NCBI RefSeq assembly: GCF_025465275.1
Contig: NZ_JAODNK010000053.1
Coordinates: 1-42,918, forward strand
Direction of reading: 5' to 3'
Source of the DNA: Nocardia sp.
GTDB taxonomy: Bacteria > Actinomycetota > Actinomycetes > Mycobacteriales > Mycobacteriaceae
Length of the DNA stretch: 42,918 nt
Below the pieces are notes generated by a model. It was not told where the DNA came from, searched no databases, and saw only the letters and a program-made list of their open reading frames with translations. This document shows positions 35,363 through 42,918 of this stretch, in pieces (positions within the stretch are counted from its first letter, which is position 1; the number at the start of each line of letters is the position of its first letter). Made by a program: the position numbers and the translations under genes.

Positions 35363-36616
35363 TCATGCGGCCACGACCCCGGGGATCGGGCGTGGGGCGC
35401 CGGGCAGCACCTCGGTGGCGGGGATGCCGAACCAGCTCTCGGCGATGGTCGCGTAGTACTCGGTCATATCGACGGTTGCCCGGAGGTTGTCGTCGGAGTC
35501 GAGGGTGCGCAGGTTCGGCAGTTCACCGAAGACGCCCGCCCGGGTGGGGCCGAGCAGCAGCGCGGTGCCGGCCGCACCGTGATCGAGACCGTCGGAACCA
35601 TTGTCGGGAACGCGGCGGCCGAACTCGCTGTAGGCGGCGATCAGCACCCGATCGGCGATGCCGCGCGCGGCGAGATCCTGGCGCAGGGCGGCCAGCGAGG
35701 CATCCAGGTCCGCCATGAGTTTCGCGTAGCGGTCCGGATGCCCGGTGTGGGTGTCGAAGTCGGCACCCATGGGCACGTGCACTATGCGCAAGCCGTGATT
35801 GTCATCGGCGAGCAGTCTTGCGGCCAAACGCAATTGGATGCCGAGGTCGCTGTCCGGATACCCGGCCCCGGCTTCCGGAAGGGTTGCCGCCACATCCGAG
35901 AAGCGCAGGGCGGCAGCACTACCCGAGCGTGCAGCGGCCAGCGGCGGGGTATCGGCGCGATCCGGATGAGCCATGGCCCGCTGGGCTGCCAGCCACGCGT
36001 CGCGGACATTGTCATCGTCGAAAACCGGGAACAGCCCGTCGTTTCCGGCGTCCACCGACAACGTGGTGACATGCTCACAGGCCAGCGCGGGCGCCGAGCC
36101 GACTCCGAGCGCCACCCCGACCGCGGGCGAGCTCGGATCGCCGAGCCGATCGCACAGGCGGCCCAGGAATCCGGTCTGCACACCCGAAGTCCCCTCGGGA
36201 TCGCCGGTAGCCCAGCGGTGCAGCATTTCGAAGTGCGACAGATCGGGTTTGGTGATGCCCACCCCCGCGATCACCGATGCGCCCGCCGCCGCGAGCCGCG
36301 ACAGCTCCGGATGCAACCCGACTGTGCGGTCGATCGGATGCACCCGGTCGGCGGCAATGGCGGTGGAGCGCCGCAGATCCCGATAGCGAGAGCTGGTGTA
36401 GGGCACTGCCATCGACAATCCGTCACTGCCACCGGCCATTTCGATGACCAGCAGGCGACGATGCTGCGGCGCGGCTGCGCGCGGTGGCGCGGGCGGCTGC
36501 CACAGCTGTGGCGATCCCGGCCTGCGCAACTCGTACGCGGCAACACCACCCGCCGCGGTCAGCACTCCCGCGCCGAGCCCGGCCCGCAGCATGGTGCGAC
36601 GATCCAGCGTGACCAT
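35363..36616 (-). CDS. DUF1501 protein with Tat-like signal
   Basis: A 417-residue protein. The N-terminus DRRTMLRAGLGAGVLTAAGGVAAYELRRPG is a twin-arginine-type export signal. The DUF1501 domain follows: RRLLVIEMAGGSDGLSMAVPY, LHPELSRLAAAGASVIAGVG, HFEMLHRWATG, MGADFDTHTGHP and LIAAYSEFGRRVPDNGSDGLDHGAAG, motifs resembling the alkaline-phosphatase/sulfatase superfamily metal sites. Function is unknown. GAAAGGAAG before the ATG is a good ribosome site. It follows the DUF1800 gene by 30 bp; these families typically occur as a pair. Confidence 0.87.
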   Translation of the reverse strand: MVTLDRRTMLRAGLGAGVLTAAGGVAAYELRRPGSPQLWQPPAPPRAAAPQHRRLLVIEMAGGSDGLSMAVPYTSSRYRDLRRSTAIAADRVHPIDRTVGLHPELSRLAAAGASVIAGVGITKPDLSHFEMLHRWATGDPEGTSGVQTGFLGRLCDRLGDPSSPAVGVALGVGSAPALACEHVTTLSVDAGNDGLFPVFDDDNVRDAWLAAQRAMAHPDRADTPPLAAARSGSAAALRFSDVAATLPEAGAGYPDSDLGIQLRLAARLLADDNHGLRIVHVPMGADFDTHTGHPDRYAKLMADLDASLAALRQDLAARGIADRVLIAAYSEFGRRVPDNGSDGLDHGAAGTALLLGPTRAGVFGELPNLRTLDSDDNLRATVDMTEYYATIAESWFGIPATEVLPGAPRPIPGVVAA

Positions 36617-36646
36617 GAACTTCCTTTCAGTTCGAGCGAATCCCGC

Positions 36647-37867
36647 TCAAGCGAGCGTGAACTCGGGTGCGGTGAGCATCAGCGCCAGCAGCGCCGCCGC
36701 GGCCGGCTGTGAATCACGACGAAGTGCGAAGGCCAGATCCCGCGCCGCGGTGACGGTGGCCGGGGTCGCGTCGTAGATCCCGGCACGAGCCAGGACCGCG
36801 GCGACCGGATCTGCCGCACCGGCGATCTCGGCGATGGCCCGGGCTTCCACGGCCAGCGCGGCCCGTGCCACCGCCTCCCCGGGCGCAAGCCAGCGCATAC
36901 CCGGCGGCCATCCGGCGACATTCGGCGGATAGAAGGGCGCTTGACCGAGCTGGCGCATGGTGTCGAAAGCCAGTGCGGCATCGTCGATTCCACATACCGC
37001 CAGCGCAGCCGTCACCCATTCGACGGGGTATCGAGGCCGAGTGCGGACCGCCGCCATGAACGACGGGTGCCCGAGAATAGCCTGCACCAGCGGGCGAATC
37101 TCCAAGTGCGCCTTGCTGAAAACCTCGGCCAACTCCCCCAGCCGCTGCTCCGGCGCCCACTCCCCGACCAGATAGTGATGCAGCTTCCCCGCCACCAATC
37201 GCGCACACTCCGGCCGATCGCAGAGGGCATCGACAACATCGTGTGCATTTGTCACCGACCGCCCGAGCAGCTGCACACCCTGCTGATTACCGGAGTCGCG
37301 GTCGTACAGCACCGCACCCTTGTCATCCACGGTCCACCCGGACATGGCCACCGCAGCGGCTTTCACATCGGCTTGCCCGTAGTTCCCGCGCCCGAGGGTG
37401 AACAGCTCCATGAGTTCCCGGCCGTGATTCTCATTCGGCGCCGAGGCTTGCGACCCCGCACCGTCCAGCCACTGCAGCATGGCGCCATCGACGGTGACCG
37501 CATGCGCGAGCTCCCGGAAATTGCCCAGCGCATACCGGCGAAACAGCAAGTGCTGCCGCCACATCAGATCCCAGGTCTCGACCTTGTCATGACTGGACGT
37601 GAAGTGCCCGTGCCAGAACCACACCAGCTTCTCGTGCACCCCGGCCGCCGGATCGGCCATCAGCTTCAGCCAGTGCGCAGCCGGGCCCCCGGGCCCCACC
37701 TCGGCATCTTCATCGAATACCGGCGTGCCCGGGTCCAGTGGCGCTGCCGACAGCGCGGCATCGATCACACCGTCGATCCCGCGCCCCGCAAGCCGCTCCG
37801 GCATTCCGGGGAACGGCCCGAACGTAGTGCGCCGCAGCACATGCGCCGCACCTGCCAACTCATCCAT
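36647..37867 (-). CDS. DUF1800 protein
   Basis: A 406-residue protein of the DUF1800 family: HVLRRTTFGPFPGMPERLAGRGIDGVIDAAL at the N-terminus, HEKLVWFWHGHFTSSHDKV, GRELMELFTLGRGNYGQADVKAAAVAMSGWTVDD, VAGKLHHYLVG and YPPNVAGWPPGMRWL. It usually accompanies DUF1501; both are of unknown biochemical role and are thought to be exported or surface-linked in many bacteria. No signal peptide is obvious here, so it may travel with its DUF1501 partner. First gene of the DUF1800-DUF1501-regulator-kinase cluster; its promoter should lie in 37868-38014. Confidence 0.87.
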   Translation of the reverse strand: MDELAGAAHVLRRTTFGPFPGMPERLAGRGIDGVIDAALSAAPLDPGTPVFDEDAEVGPGGPAAHWLKLMADPAAGVHEKLVWFWHGHFTSSHDKVETWDLMWRQHLLFRRYALGNFRELAHAVTVDGAMLQWLDGAGSQASAPNENHGRELMELFTLGRGNYGQADVKAAAVAMSGWTVDDKGAVLYDRDSGNQQGVQLLGRSVTNAHDVVDALCDRPECARLVAGKLHHYLVGEWAPEQRLGELAEVFSKAHLEIRPLVQAILGHPSFMAAVRTRPRYPVEWVTAALAVCGIDDAALAFDTMRQLGQAPFYPPNVAGWPPGMRWLAPGEAVARAALAVEARAIAEIAGAADPVAAVLARAGIYDATPATVTAARDLAFALRRDSQPAAAALLALMLTAPEFTLA

Positions 37868-38014
37868 ACCGACACCGTGTCAGCCGGACCGTTAGGAAAT
37901 CATGAGCTCGTCATCGTCATACGCCACGCTCTCGAACGGACCGCTGCGAATGTCGGCCGAGCGTCCGACAGGTAGTCCGGCCATCCACAGCCCGGTGGCC
38001 GAGCGATCTGGTGG

Positions 38015-38704
38015 CTAGCCGAGGGGATGCAGGTGGCGGGCGATCCAATCGGGGTCGAACCAGGTAAGGGCGGCGGCGGTGAACTGGGGAGCCGACCACG
38101 AGCCGGTACCGGCGGGAAGAGTCCCGACGAGATCCATACCGGTTAGGGCGGGGAGGTCGGTGCGGTTGCATTCGGCGGCCAGGTCCGGGGTGGTGGGCCA
38201 GGAGCCGATGACGATGCCCGCGCAGCGCACACCAGCGGATTGCAGGGTGCGGGTGGTCAATTCGGTGTGATTGAGGGTGCCGAGGCCGGCGGCGGCCACT
38301 ACCAGGACGGGGGCGTCGAGCTTCTGCGCCAGGTCGAGGAGGGTGAATTCGCCGATGCGGACCAGGAGGCCGCCTGCGCCCTCGACGAGGGTGAGGTCGG
38401 CGTCGGCGCAGGATTCGATCGCTGCGGCGGTCTCGGCGAGGGTGAGCAGCGGCTGGCCACAGCGGCGGGCGGCGGTGTCGGGGGCCAGCGGGTCCGGGTA
38501 GCGGGCCAGCTCCACTGTGCGGGTGATGCCGCTGAGGCGGGTGATCTCGGCCAGGTCGCCGGGTTCGCCTGGAGCGACACCGGTTTGAGCGGGTTTCACA
38601 ACCGCGACCTCGGCGCCGGCCACGCGGGCGGTGGCAGCCAGGGCGGCGGTGACAATCGTCTTGCCGACATCGGTGGAGGTGCCGGTGATGAAGAGCAGAG
38701 TCAC
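38015..38704 (-). CDS. bioD: Dethiobiotin synthetase BioD
   Basis: A 229-residue ATP-dependent carboxylase that closes the ureido ring of DAPA. The P-loop is GTSTDVGKT at the N-terminus; VVKPAQTGV with the substrate-binding Lys, [12 protein letters not shown] and [16 protein letters not shown] are typical. The start overlaps the bioF stop by 4 nt. Second gene of the bioF-bioD pair; transcription is expected to come from the BioQ-controlled bioF promoter. Confidence 0.95.
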   Translation of the reverse strand: MTLLFITGTSTDVGKTIVTAALAATARVAGAEVAVVKPAQTGVAPGEPGDLAEITRLSGITRTVELARYPDPLAPDTAARRCGQPLLTLAETAAAIESCADADLTLVEGAGGLLVRIGEFTLLDLAQKLDAPVLVVAAAGLGTLNHTELTTRTLQSAGVRCAGIVIGSWPTTPDLAAECNRTDLPALTGMDLVGTLPAGTGSWSAPQFTAAALTWFDPDWIARHLHPLG

Positions 38705-39855
38705 TGCGAAACCGCCTCACGTGCACGCGCTTCGGCGAGCACTTCGCTGAGAATCGTTGCGATGGTCGCGATCTCGGACTCGGTGAGGTTGGCGCGCGCG
38801 GTCAGCCGCAGGCGCGAGGTGCCCTCGGGGACCGACGGCGGGCGGAAACAGCCGACCGTGAGACCGCGCGCAAGGCACGCCTGCGAAGCATCGTAGGCGA
38901 CCTGCGCCTCACCGAGCACGACCGAGACAACGGCCGAATCCGGTTGCGGCACACCGGCGATACGAGCCAGATCGGCAGCCCTGGCCAGTACCCGAGCGGC
39001 CATACCCGGATCACGGCGCAGTACGCGCAGCGCCGCACGGGCGGCGCCGACGGCCGCCGGAGCCAGACCGGTATCGAAGATGAAGGTGCGCGCGGAATCG
39101 ATGAGGTGCGCCCGGACCCGGCCGCTGGCCAGCACCGCACCGCCCTGGGCGGCAAGCGCTTTCGACAGCGTCGCGGTAATCACCAGATCGGGTTCACCGG
39201 CAAGGCCGGCCTCGTGCACCAGCCCGCGGCCACCGTCGCCGCGCACGCCGATGCCATGAGCCTCGTCCACAATGAGCACCGCGCCATTGGCCCGGGTCAC
39301 CCGATGCAGCTCGGCGAGCGGCGCAAGATCGCCGTCGGCGCTGAAGACCGAATCGGTGAGCACCAGCGCGCGCTCCTCCTTGCGCTCGCCCAGCACTCGG
39401 TCCACGGCAGCGGGATCGCGGTGCGGCGCGATCTCCACCCGGGCCCGGGACAACCGGCAGGCATCGACCAGCGAGGCATGGCTGCCCGCATCCGACACCA
39501 CCAGCGTGCCCCGCCCGGCCAGTGCGGTGACCGCACCGAGATTGGCGGCGTATCCGGAGGCGAAGACCAAACCGGCTTCGGCGCCCACGAATTCGGCGAG
39601 TTCGGACTCGAGCAGTTCGTGTTCGGCGGTGGTGCCGGTGACCAGACGCGAACCGGTGGCGCCGGCGCCCCATTTGCAGACCGCGTCGATGGCGCCGTCG
39701 ATCACCTCGGGATGGCGGACCAGCCCGAGATAGTCATTGGAGGCCAGGTCGATGGTCCCGGTCTCGGGGGCGCGCGGGCGTAGCTCTCGGCGCAGTCCGG
39801 CGTCCACGCGCTGCGCGGCCCGCTCGTCCAACCAACTCAAAGGATCGGCACTCAC
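38701..39855 (-). CDS. bioF: 8-amino-7-oxononanoate synthase BioF
   Basis: A 384-residue PLP enzyme condensing pimeloyl thioester with alanine. Landmarks are [45 protein letters not shown] and the Schiff-base Lys in [18 protein letters not shown] 39853-39855 begins [14 protein letters not shown] BioQ-type palindrome lies 15-31 bp upstream. A TATGCT hexamer at 39864-39869 (minus strand) or TATGCC at 39888-39893 could be the -10, so the mRNA has little or no leader. It couples to bioD by ATGA. Confidence 0.95.
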   Translation of the reverse strand: MSADPLSWLDERAAQRVDAGLRRELRPRAPETGTIDLASNDYLGLVRHPEVIDGAIDAVCKWGAGATGSRLVTGTTAEHELLESELAEFVGAEAGLVFASGYAANLGAVTALAGRGTLVVSDAGSHASLVDACRLSRARVEIAPHRDPAAVDRVLGERKEERALVLTDSVFSADGDLAPLAELHRVTRANGAVLIVDEAHGIGVRGDGGRGLVHEAGLAGEPDLVITATLSKALAAQGGAVLASGRVRAHLIDSARTFIFDTGLAPAAVGAARAALRVLRRDPGMAARVLARAADLARIAGVPQPDSAVVSVVLGEAQVAYDASQACLARGLTVGCFRPPSVPEGTSRLRLTARANLTESEIATIATILSEVLAEARAREAVSQ

Positions 39856-39869
39856 AGCTCGGCAGCATA

Positions 39870-39886
39870 CTTGAACACCGTTCAGG
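39870..39886. promoter_or_regulatory. BioQ-type operator, bioF / 103-aa gene intergenic region
   Basis: CTTGAAC-ACC-GTTCAGG: the core palindrome TGAAC-N3-GTTCA lies at 39872-39884. It is placed to block the bioF promoter, and also overlaps the -35 region expected for the divergent gene at 39931. Confidence 0.82.
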
Positions 39887-39901
39887 AGGCATAGCGCGGG
39901 C

Positions 39902-39907
39902 TATGCT
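39902..39907 (+). promoter_or_regulatory. Possible -10 of the 103-aa gene
   Basis: TATGCT on the plus strand, 23 nt before the ATG at 39931. The -35 position expected at 17-bp spacing falls on the right half of the BioQ-type palindrome. Confidence 0.35.
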
Positions 39908-39930
39908 GGAAGCCCTAAGGAGGCTGCGCG

Positions 39931-40242
39931 ATGCCACGATGGGCAATAGTGGTCGAGCAGACGACCGGCTTCGGAGAGAGCAAGACCTGGTCCCCGAAGA
40001 TCCTCACCGAGGTGGTGGGCACCCGCGAACAAGCCCTCGCGAAAGTTCCCGACCTCGTATCGAAGTTCATCCCCGATCATCCGAAGTTGATCAGCCGCCG
40101 CACCATCCTTCGCGACGGCGACTCCTTCATGCTGATCGCCCGCGGCTGGTCCGACGACTGCCACTGCATTTTCCGCGTCTGGGAAGTCTTGTCGGACAGC
40201 GATAATCCCGATCGAGTCCGGGAGAAACGCGCCCGCAGCTGA
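39931..40242 (+). CDS. Hypothetical protein divergent from bioF (103 aa)
   Basis: A 103-residue protein that I cannot assign. It starts MPRWAIVVEQTTGFGESKTW, has an alternating strand/helix pattern (SRRTILRDGDSFMLIARGW, CHCIFRVWEVL) suggesting a small alpha/beta domain, and ends with a charged tail. AAGGAGG 7 nt before the ATG is an excellent ribosome site, so it is very likely translated. It is divergent from bioF, with a BioQ-type palindrome in the shared region, and may be part of the biotin regulon. Convergent with bioA and followed by a hairpin. Confidence 0.7.
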   Translation: MPRWAIVVEQTTGFGESKTWSPKILTEVVGTREQALAKVPDLVSKFIPDHPKLISRRTILRDGDSFMLIARGWSDDCHCIFRVWEVLSDSDNPDRVREKRARS

Positions 40243-40260
40243 GGCGCGCACCGAGTTACC

Positions 40261-40298
40261 GCCGGCTGGAGCACAAGGGCACAGCTCCGAACGCCGGC
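40261..40298 (+). terminator. Hairpin after the 103-aa gene
   Basis: GCCGGC (40261-40266) pairs with GCCGGC (40293-40298) and GGAGC (40268-40272) with GCTCC (40284-40288), with a small internal loop. It begins 18 nt after the stop. Confidence 0.5.
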
Positions 40299-40413
40299 AA
40301 CCTCATCCGGGGCTGAACCATGCCCTCACGCAGAGGCCCCTCCGGAGCACCCTGCGCACCTTCAGACCAGACGGTTCCCCTCTCGGACCACTGCACTCTG
40401 AGATCGCGCCCGC

Positions 40414-41676
40414 TTACACCGCGGCGGCCGCGACCATCGCCGCGGTGATGCGCTGCACGTCCGCGGTGGTGCTGATGAAGGGCGGCATGCAGTAGATCAG
40501 GTTGCGGAAGGGCCGTAGCCAGACGCCGGATTCGACTGCCGCGTGGGTTGCTTTACGCATATCTACGGGATGGTCGAGTTCGATCACTCCGATGGCGCCG
40601 AAGATTCGGACATCCGCGACACCGGGGAGAGTGCGGGCCGGAGCCAGCCCCGTGCCGAGTTCGGATTCGATGCGGCGGACTTCCGATTGCCAGTCGCGGG
40701 ACAGCAGCAGTTCCACGGAGGCCACCGCGACCGCGCAGGCGAGTGGATTGCCCATGAAGGTCGGCCCGTGCATGAGCCCGCCGTGCGATCGGCTGATGGT
40801 CTCCGCGATCTCGGTGGTACACAGTGCGGCGGCGAGGGTCATATAGCCGCCGGTGAGCGCCTTGCCGACACACATGACATCCGGCCGGACGCCGGCGTGA
40901 TCGGCGGCGAAAAGCGTTCCGGTGCGGCCGAATCCGGTCGCGATCTCATCGAAGATCAGCAGCACGCCGTGCTCGTCGCACAGGCGGCGCAGATCGGACA
41001 GATAGCGCGGGTCGTGGAAGCGCATACCGCCCGCGCCCTGCACGACGGGTTCGACGATGACGGCGGCCAGTTCGTCCGCGTGCGCAGCGATCAGCCGCTC
41101 CAGCTCCGAGACGTACTCGGGCTCATAGTCTCTGGGCGGTTCGGGCGCGAAGATCTGCTCGACCAGTACGTCGGTCCAGAGGGCGTGCATGCCGCCCTCG
41201 GGATCGCAGACGCTCATGGGCGTGAAGGTGTCACCGTGATACCCGCCGCGCCAGGTGAGCAGCCGATGCTTCTCCGGGCGGCCCAGTGCGCGCTGGTACT
41301 GCAGGCACATCTTGATCGCGACCTCGACCGATATCGAGCCGGAGTCGCAGAGGAACACCTTCTCCAGTCCGTCCGGAGTGAGTTCGACCAGCAGTTGAGT
41401 AAGCCGTGCCGCCGGTTCGTGGGTCAGCCCGCCGAACATGACGTGACTCATGCGCCGCGACTGCGCGAGCAGGGCGGCATCCAGCACCGGGTGCTGATAC
41501 CCGTGCACCGCGGCCCACCACGAACTCATCCCGTCGACGAGCTCGCGCCCGTCGGCCAGCGTGAGCCGGGTGCCCGCGGCCGAGGCGACCACCAGCGGCT
41601 CGGTGGTGGCCGGAAATCCGCCGTACGGGTGCCACACGTGTGCGGCGTCGATGGCGGTGATCTCTTCTGGCGTCAC
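40414..41676 (-). CDS. bioA: Adenosylmethionine-8-amino-7-oxononanoate aminotransferase BioA
   Basis: A 420-residue class III PLP aminotransferase using SAM as amino donor to make DAPA. Landmarks are [15 protein letters not shown] at the N-terminus, [58 protein letters not shown] and the Schiff-base Lys in [18 protein letters not shown] 41674-41676 has GAAGGA about 6 nt upstream. It has its own BioQ-type palindrome and stands apart from bioF-bioD, with the 103-residue gene between. The conserved residues are intact. Confidence 0.95.
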   Translation of the reverse strand: MTPEEITAIDAAHVWHPYGGFPATTEPLVVASAAGTRLTLADGRELVDGMSSWWAAVHGYQHPVLDAALLAQSRRMSHVMFGGLTHEPAARLTQLLVELTPDGLEKVFLCDSGSISVEVAIKMCLQYQRALGRPEKHRLLTWRGGYHGDTFTPMSVCDPEGGMHALWTDVLVEQIFAPEPPRDYEPEYVSELERLIAAHADELAAVIVEPVVQGAGGMRFHDPRYLSDLRRLCDEHGVLLIFDEIATGFGRTGTLFAADHAGVRPDVMCVGKALTGGYMTLAAALCTTEIAETISRSHGGLMHGPTFMGNPLACAVAVASVELLLSRDWQSEVRRIESELGTGLAPARTLPGVADVRIFGAIGVIELDHPVDMRKATHAAVESGVWLRPFRNLIYCMPPFISTTADVQRITAAMVAAAAV

Positions 41677-41700
41677 GGAATGTCCTTCATGAGCCGATGG

Positions 41701-41717
41701 CTTGAACGCCGTTCAAG
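41701..41717. promoter_or_regulatory. BioQ-type operator, bioA promoter
   Basis: CTTGAAC-GCC-GTTCAAG is a perfect 17-bp palindrome (7-bp arms, 3-nt centre) ending 24 bp before the bioA start. It is the most symmetrical of the three sites. Confidence 0.85.
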
Positions 41718-41777
41718 TTACCAGTGGGCGGCCGGATCCGGCGGAGGGCACCTGATTCGGGGGCCGATCCGGACCGA

Positions 41778-41783
41778 TAGGGT
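41778..41783 (+). promoter_or_regulatory. Predicted -10 of the glgX-type gene (leaderless)
   Basis: TAGGGT is followed by 6 nt and the ATG at 41790. No clear -35 is visible. Confidence 0.35.
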
Positions 41784-41789
41784 CTGGGC

Positions 41790-42918
41790 ATGGCTCGCGC
41801 GACTACCGAAACGGCACCGCTCGGTGTCTGGCCGGGAACCGCCTATCCGCTCGGCGCCACCTATGACGGAGTGGGCACCAACTTTTCGGTGTTCTCCGAG
41901 GTCGCCAAGCGGGTCGAGCTGTGCCTGATCGGCTCGGGCACCGAAACGCGCATACCCCTCGACGAGGTCGACGGCTATGTCTGGCATGCGTACCTGCCGG
42001 GTATCGGGCCGGGGCAGCAGTACGGATTCCGCGTACACGGACCCTTCGATCCAGCCGTCGGCCAGCGCTGCGATCCGAGCAAACTGCTGCTCGACCCCTA
42101 CGGCAAGGCGTTCGAGGGCGATTTCGGGGCCGATGCCGGGCCCTACAACTACGGCCAGAACACCCTCGGGCACACCATGACCGGTGTTGTCATCAACCCG
42201 TTCTTCGACTGGGCCGACGATCGCGCGCCCAAACGTCCGTACCACGAGACGGTCATCTACGAGACCCACGTCAAGGGCATGACCATCACCCATCCGGACG
42301 TGCCGCCGGAGCTGCGCGGCACCTATGCGGGCATGGCGCATCCGGCGATCGTCGCGCATCTGAAGAGCCTGGGCATCACCGCCGTCGAGCTGATGCCGGT
42401 GCACCAGTTCCTGCACGACCGCATCCTGCTCGATCGCGGACTGCGAAACTACTGGGGCTACAACAGTTTCGGCTACTTCGCCCCGCACCTCGAGTATGCC
42501 GCGAGCAAGACTCCCGGCGCGGCGGTCACCGAATTCAAGGCCATGGTGCGGGCACTGCACGCCGCGGACATCGAGGTGATTCTCGATGTGGTCTACAACC
42601 ACACGGCCGAGGGCAATGAATTCGGGCCGACGCTGTCGTTCCGAGGTATCGACAATGCCGCGTATTACCGTCTGGTGGACGATGATCCGCAGCACTACAT
42701 GGACTACACCGGCACCGGCAACAGCCTGAATGTGCGGCACCCGCACACCCTGCAGCTGATCATGGATTCCCTGCGGTACTGGGTGCTGGAGATGCACGTG
42801 GACGGCTTCCGCTTCGATCTGGCCTCGGCCCTGGCTCGCGAGCTGTTTGACGTGGACCGGCTCGGCTCCTTCTTCGACACCATCGGCCAGGATCCCGTCT
42901 TATCGCAGGTCAAGCTCA
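41790..42918 (+). CDS. glgX: Glycogen debranching enzyme GlgX/TreX, N-terminal part
   Basis: The 5' part (376 codons) of a GH13 isoamylase-type enzyme; the gene runs past the right edge without a stop. The N-terminal CBM48-type domain shows [18 protein letters not shown] and ending regions such as [11 protein letters not shown]. The barrel follows with [48 protein letters not shown] and [12 protein letters not shown], containing the catalytic nucleophile Asp. It hydrolyses alpha-1,6 branches of glycogen. In mycobacteria the gene in this place (treX) adjoins treY and treZ for trehalose synthesis; whether they follow here cannot be seen. It starts [16 protein letters not shown]. Confidence 0.93.
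   Translation, partial: MARATTETAPLGVWPGTAYPLGATYDGVGTNFSVFSEVAKRVELCLIGSGTETRIPLDEVDGYVWHAYLPGIGPGQQYGFRVHGPFDPAVGQRCDPSKLLLDPYGKAFEGDFGADAGPYNYGQNTLGHTMTGVVINPFFDWADDRAPKRPYHETVIYETHVKGMTITHPDVPPELRGTYAGMAHPAIVAHLKSLGITAVELMPVHQFLHDRILLDRGLRNYWGYNSFGYFAPHLEYAASKTPGAAVTEFKAMVRALHAADIEVILDVVYNHTAEGNEFGPTLSFRGIDNAAYYRLVDDDPQHYMDYTGTGNSLNVRHPHTLQLIMDSLRYWVLEMHVDGFRFDLASALARELFDVDRLGSFFDTIGQDPVLSQVKL

Noticed and set aside
40543..41928. 461-codon plus-strand frame opposite bioA reaching into the glgX-type gene
   Set aside because: Antisense to bioA and then out of frame with the GH13 motifs seen in the real gene.

Overview
The window is about 42.9 kb of GC-rich DNA from an actinomycete of the Nocardia/Mycobacterium lineage, most likely a Nocardia. 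The evidence is the high GC content, frequent GTG starts, many leaderless-looking promoters (a -10 hexamer 6-7 nt before the start codon), mycothiol-linked and BioQ-type genes, and a gene order (hisDCBH-priA, nadABC next to a NUDIX regulator, bioB with a small partner gene and a DUF2567 gene, then bioD-bioF, bioA and a glgX-type gene) that follows the Rv1564c-Rv1603 region of M. tuberculosis as I remember it. No tRNA, rRNA, CRISPR array, insertion sequence or prophage was recognised. It reads as chromosomal core with small accessory inserts.

Layout. 1-5.1 kb: histidine biosynthesis on the minus strand (hisD, hisC, hisB, hisH, then priA cut by the window edge), interrupted between hisH and priA by a divergent MarR regulator / SnoaL-like pair with a strong hairpin terminator. 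5.2-6.4 kb: a short YidC-type insertase and a small membrane protein. 6.7-11.5 kb: an ABM monooxygenase, an aldo/keto reductase, a lipoprotein alpha/beta hydrolase, an XRE/MmyB-type regulator whose candidate operator occurs twice, and a mycothiol-dependent-type enzyme. 11.5-20.3 kb: a receptor Ser/Thr kinase, an arylamine N-acetyltransferase, an orphan FtsX-like permease, a secreted hydrolase, a winged-helix protein, a TerB-like protein and a 59-residue double CxxCxGxG zinc-binding protein. 20.4-24.8 kb: nadC, nadB and nadA with a divergent degenerate-NUDIX regulator (NrtR type) and its palindrome.

24.8-28.4 kb: a small basic protein, a DUF2567 membrane protein, the biotin synthase partner BsaP and bioB, divergent from the TetR regulator BioQ. 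BioQ-type palindromes (TGAAC-N3-GTTCA) lie before bioB/bioQ, before bioF and before bioA, so the scattered biotin genes form one local regulon. Downstream of bioQ lies the most unusual structure in the window: four ungapped 74-bp hairpin-forming repeats interleaved with degenerate copies of the 3' end of bioQ itself. 28.5-31.6 kb: a cobalamin riboswitch followed by a three-gene B12-type ABC importer. 31.6-37.9 kb: a membrane-anchored hydrolase, then a co-directional DUF1800 - DUF1501 - response regulator - histidine kinase - SRPBCC cluster. 38.0-41.7 kb: bioD, bioF, a divergent 103-residue unknown and bioA. 41.8 kb to the end: the 5' part of a glycogen-debranching (GlgX/TreX) gene.

Functionally the window concentrates cofactor and amino-acid synthesis (His, NAD, biotin) and B12 uptake, each with a visible control element: NrtR palindrome, BioQ palindromes, riboswitch. 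All functional names rest on reading the translated proteins and motifs by eye; no database search was run.
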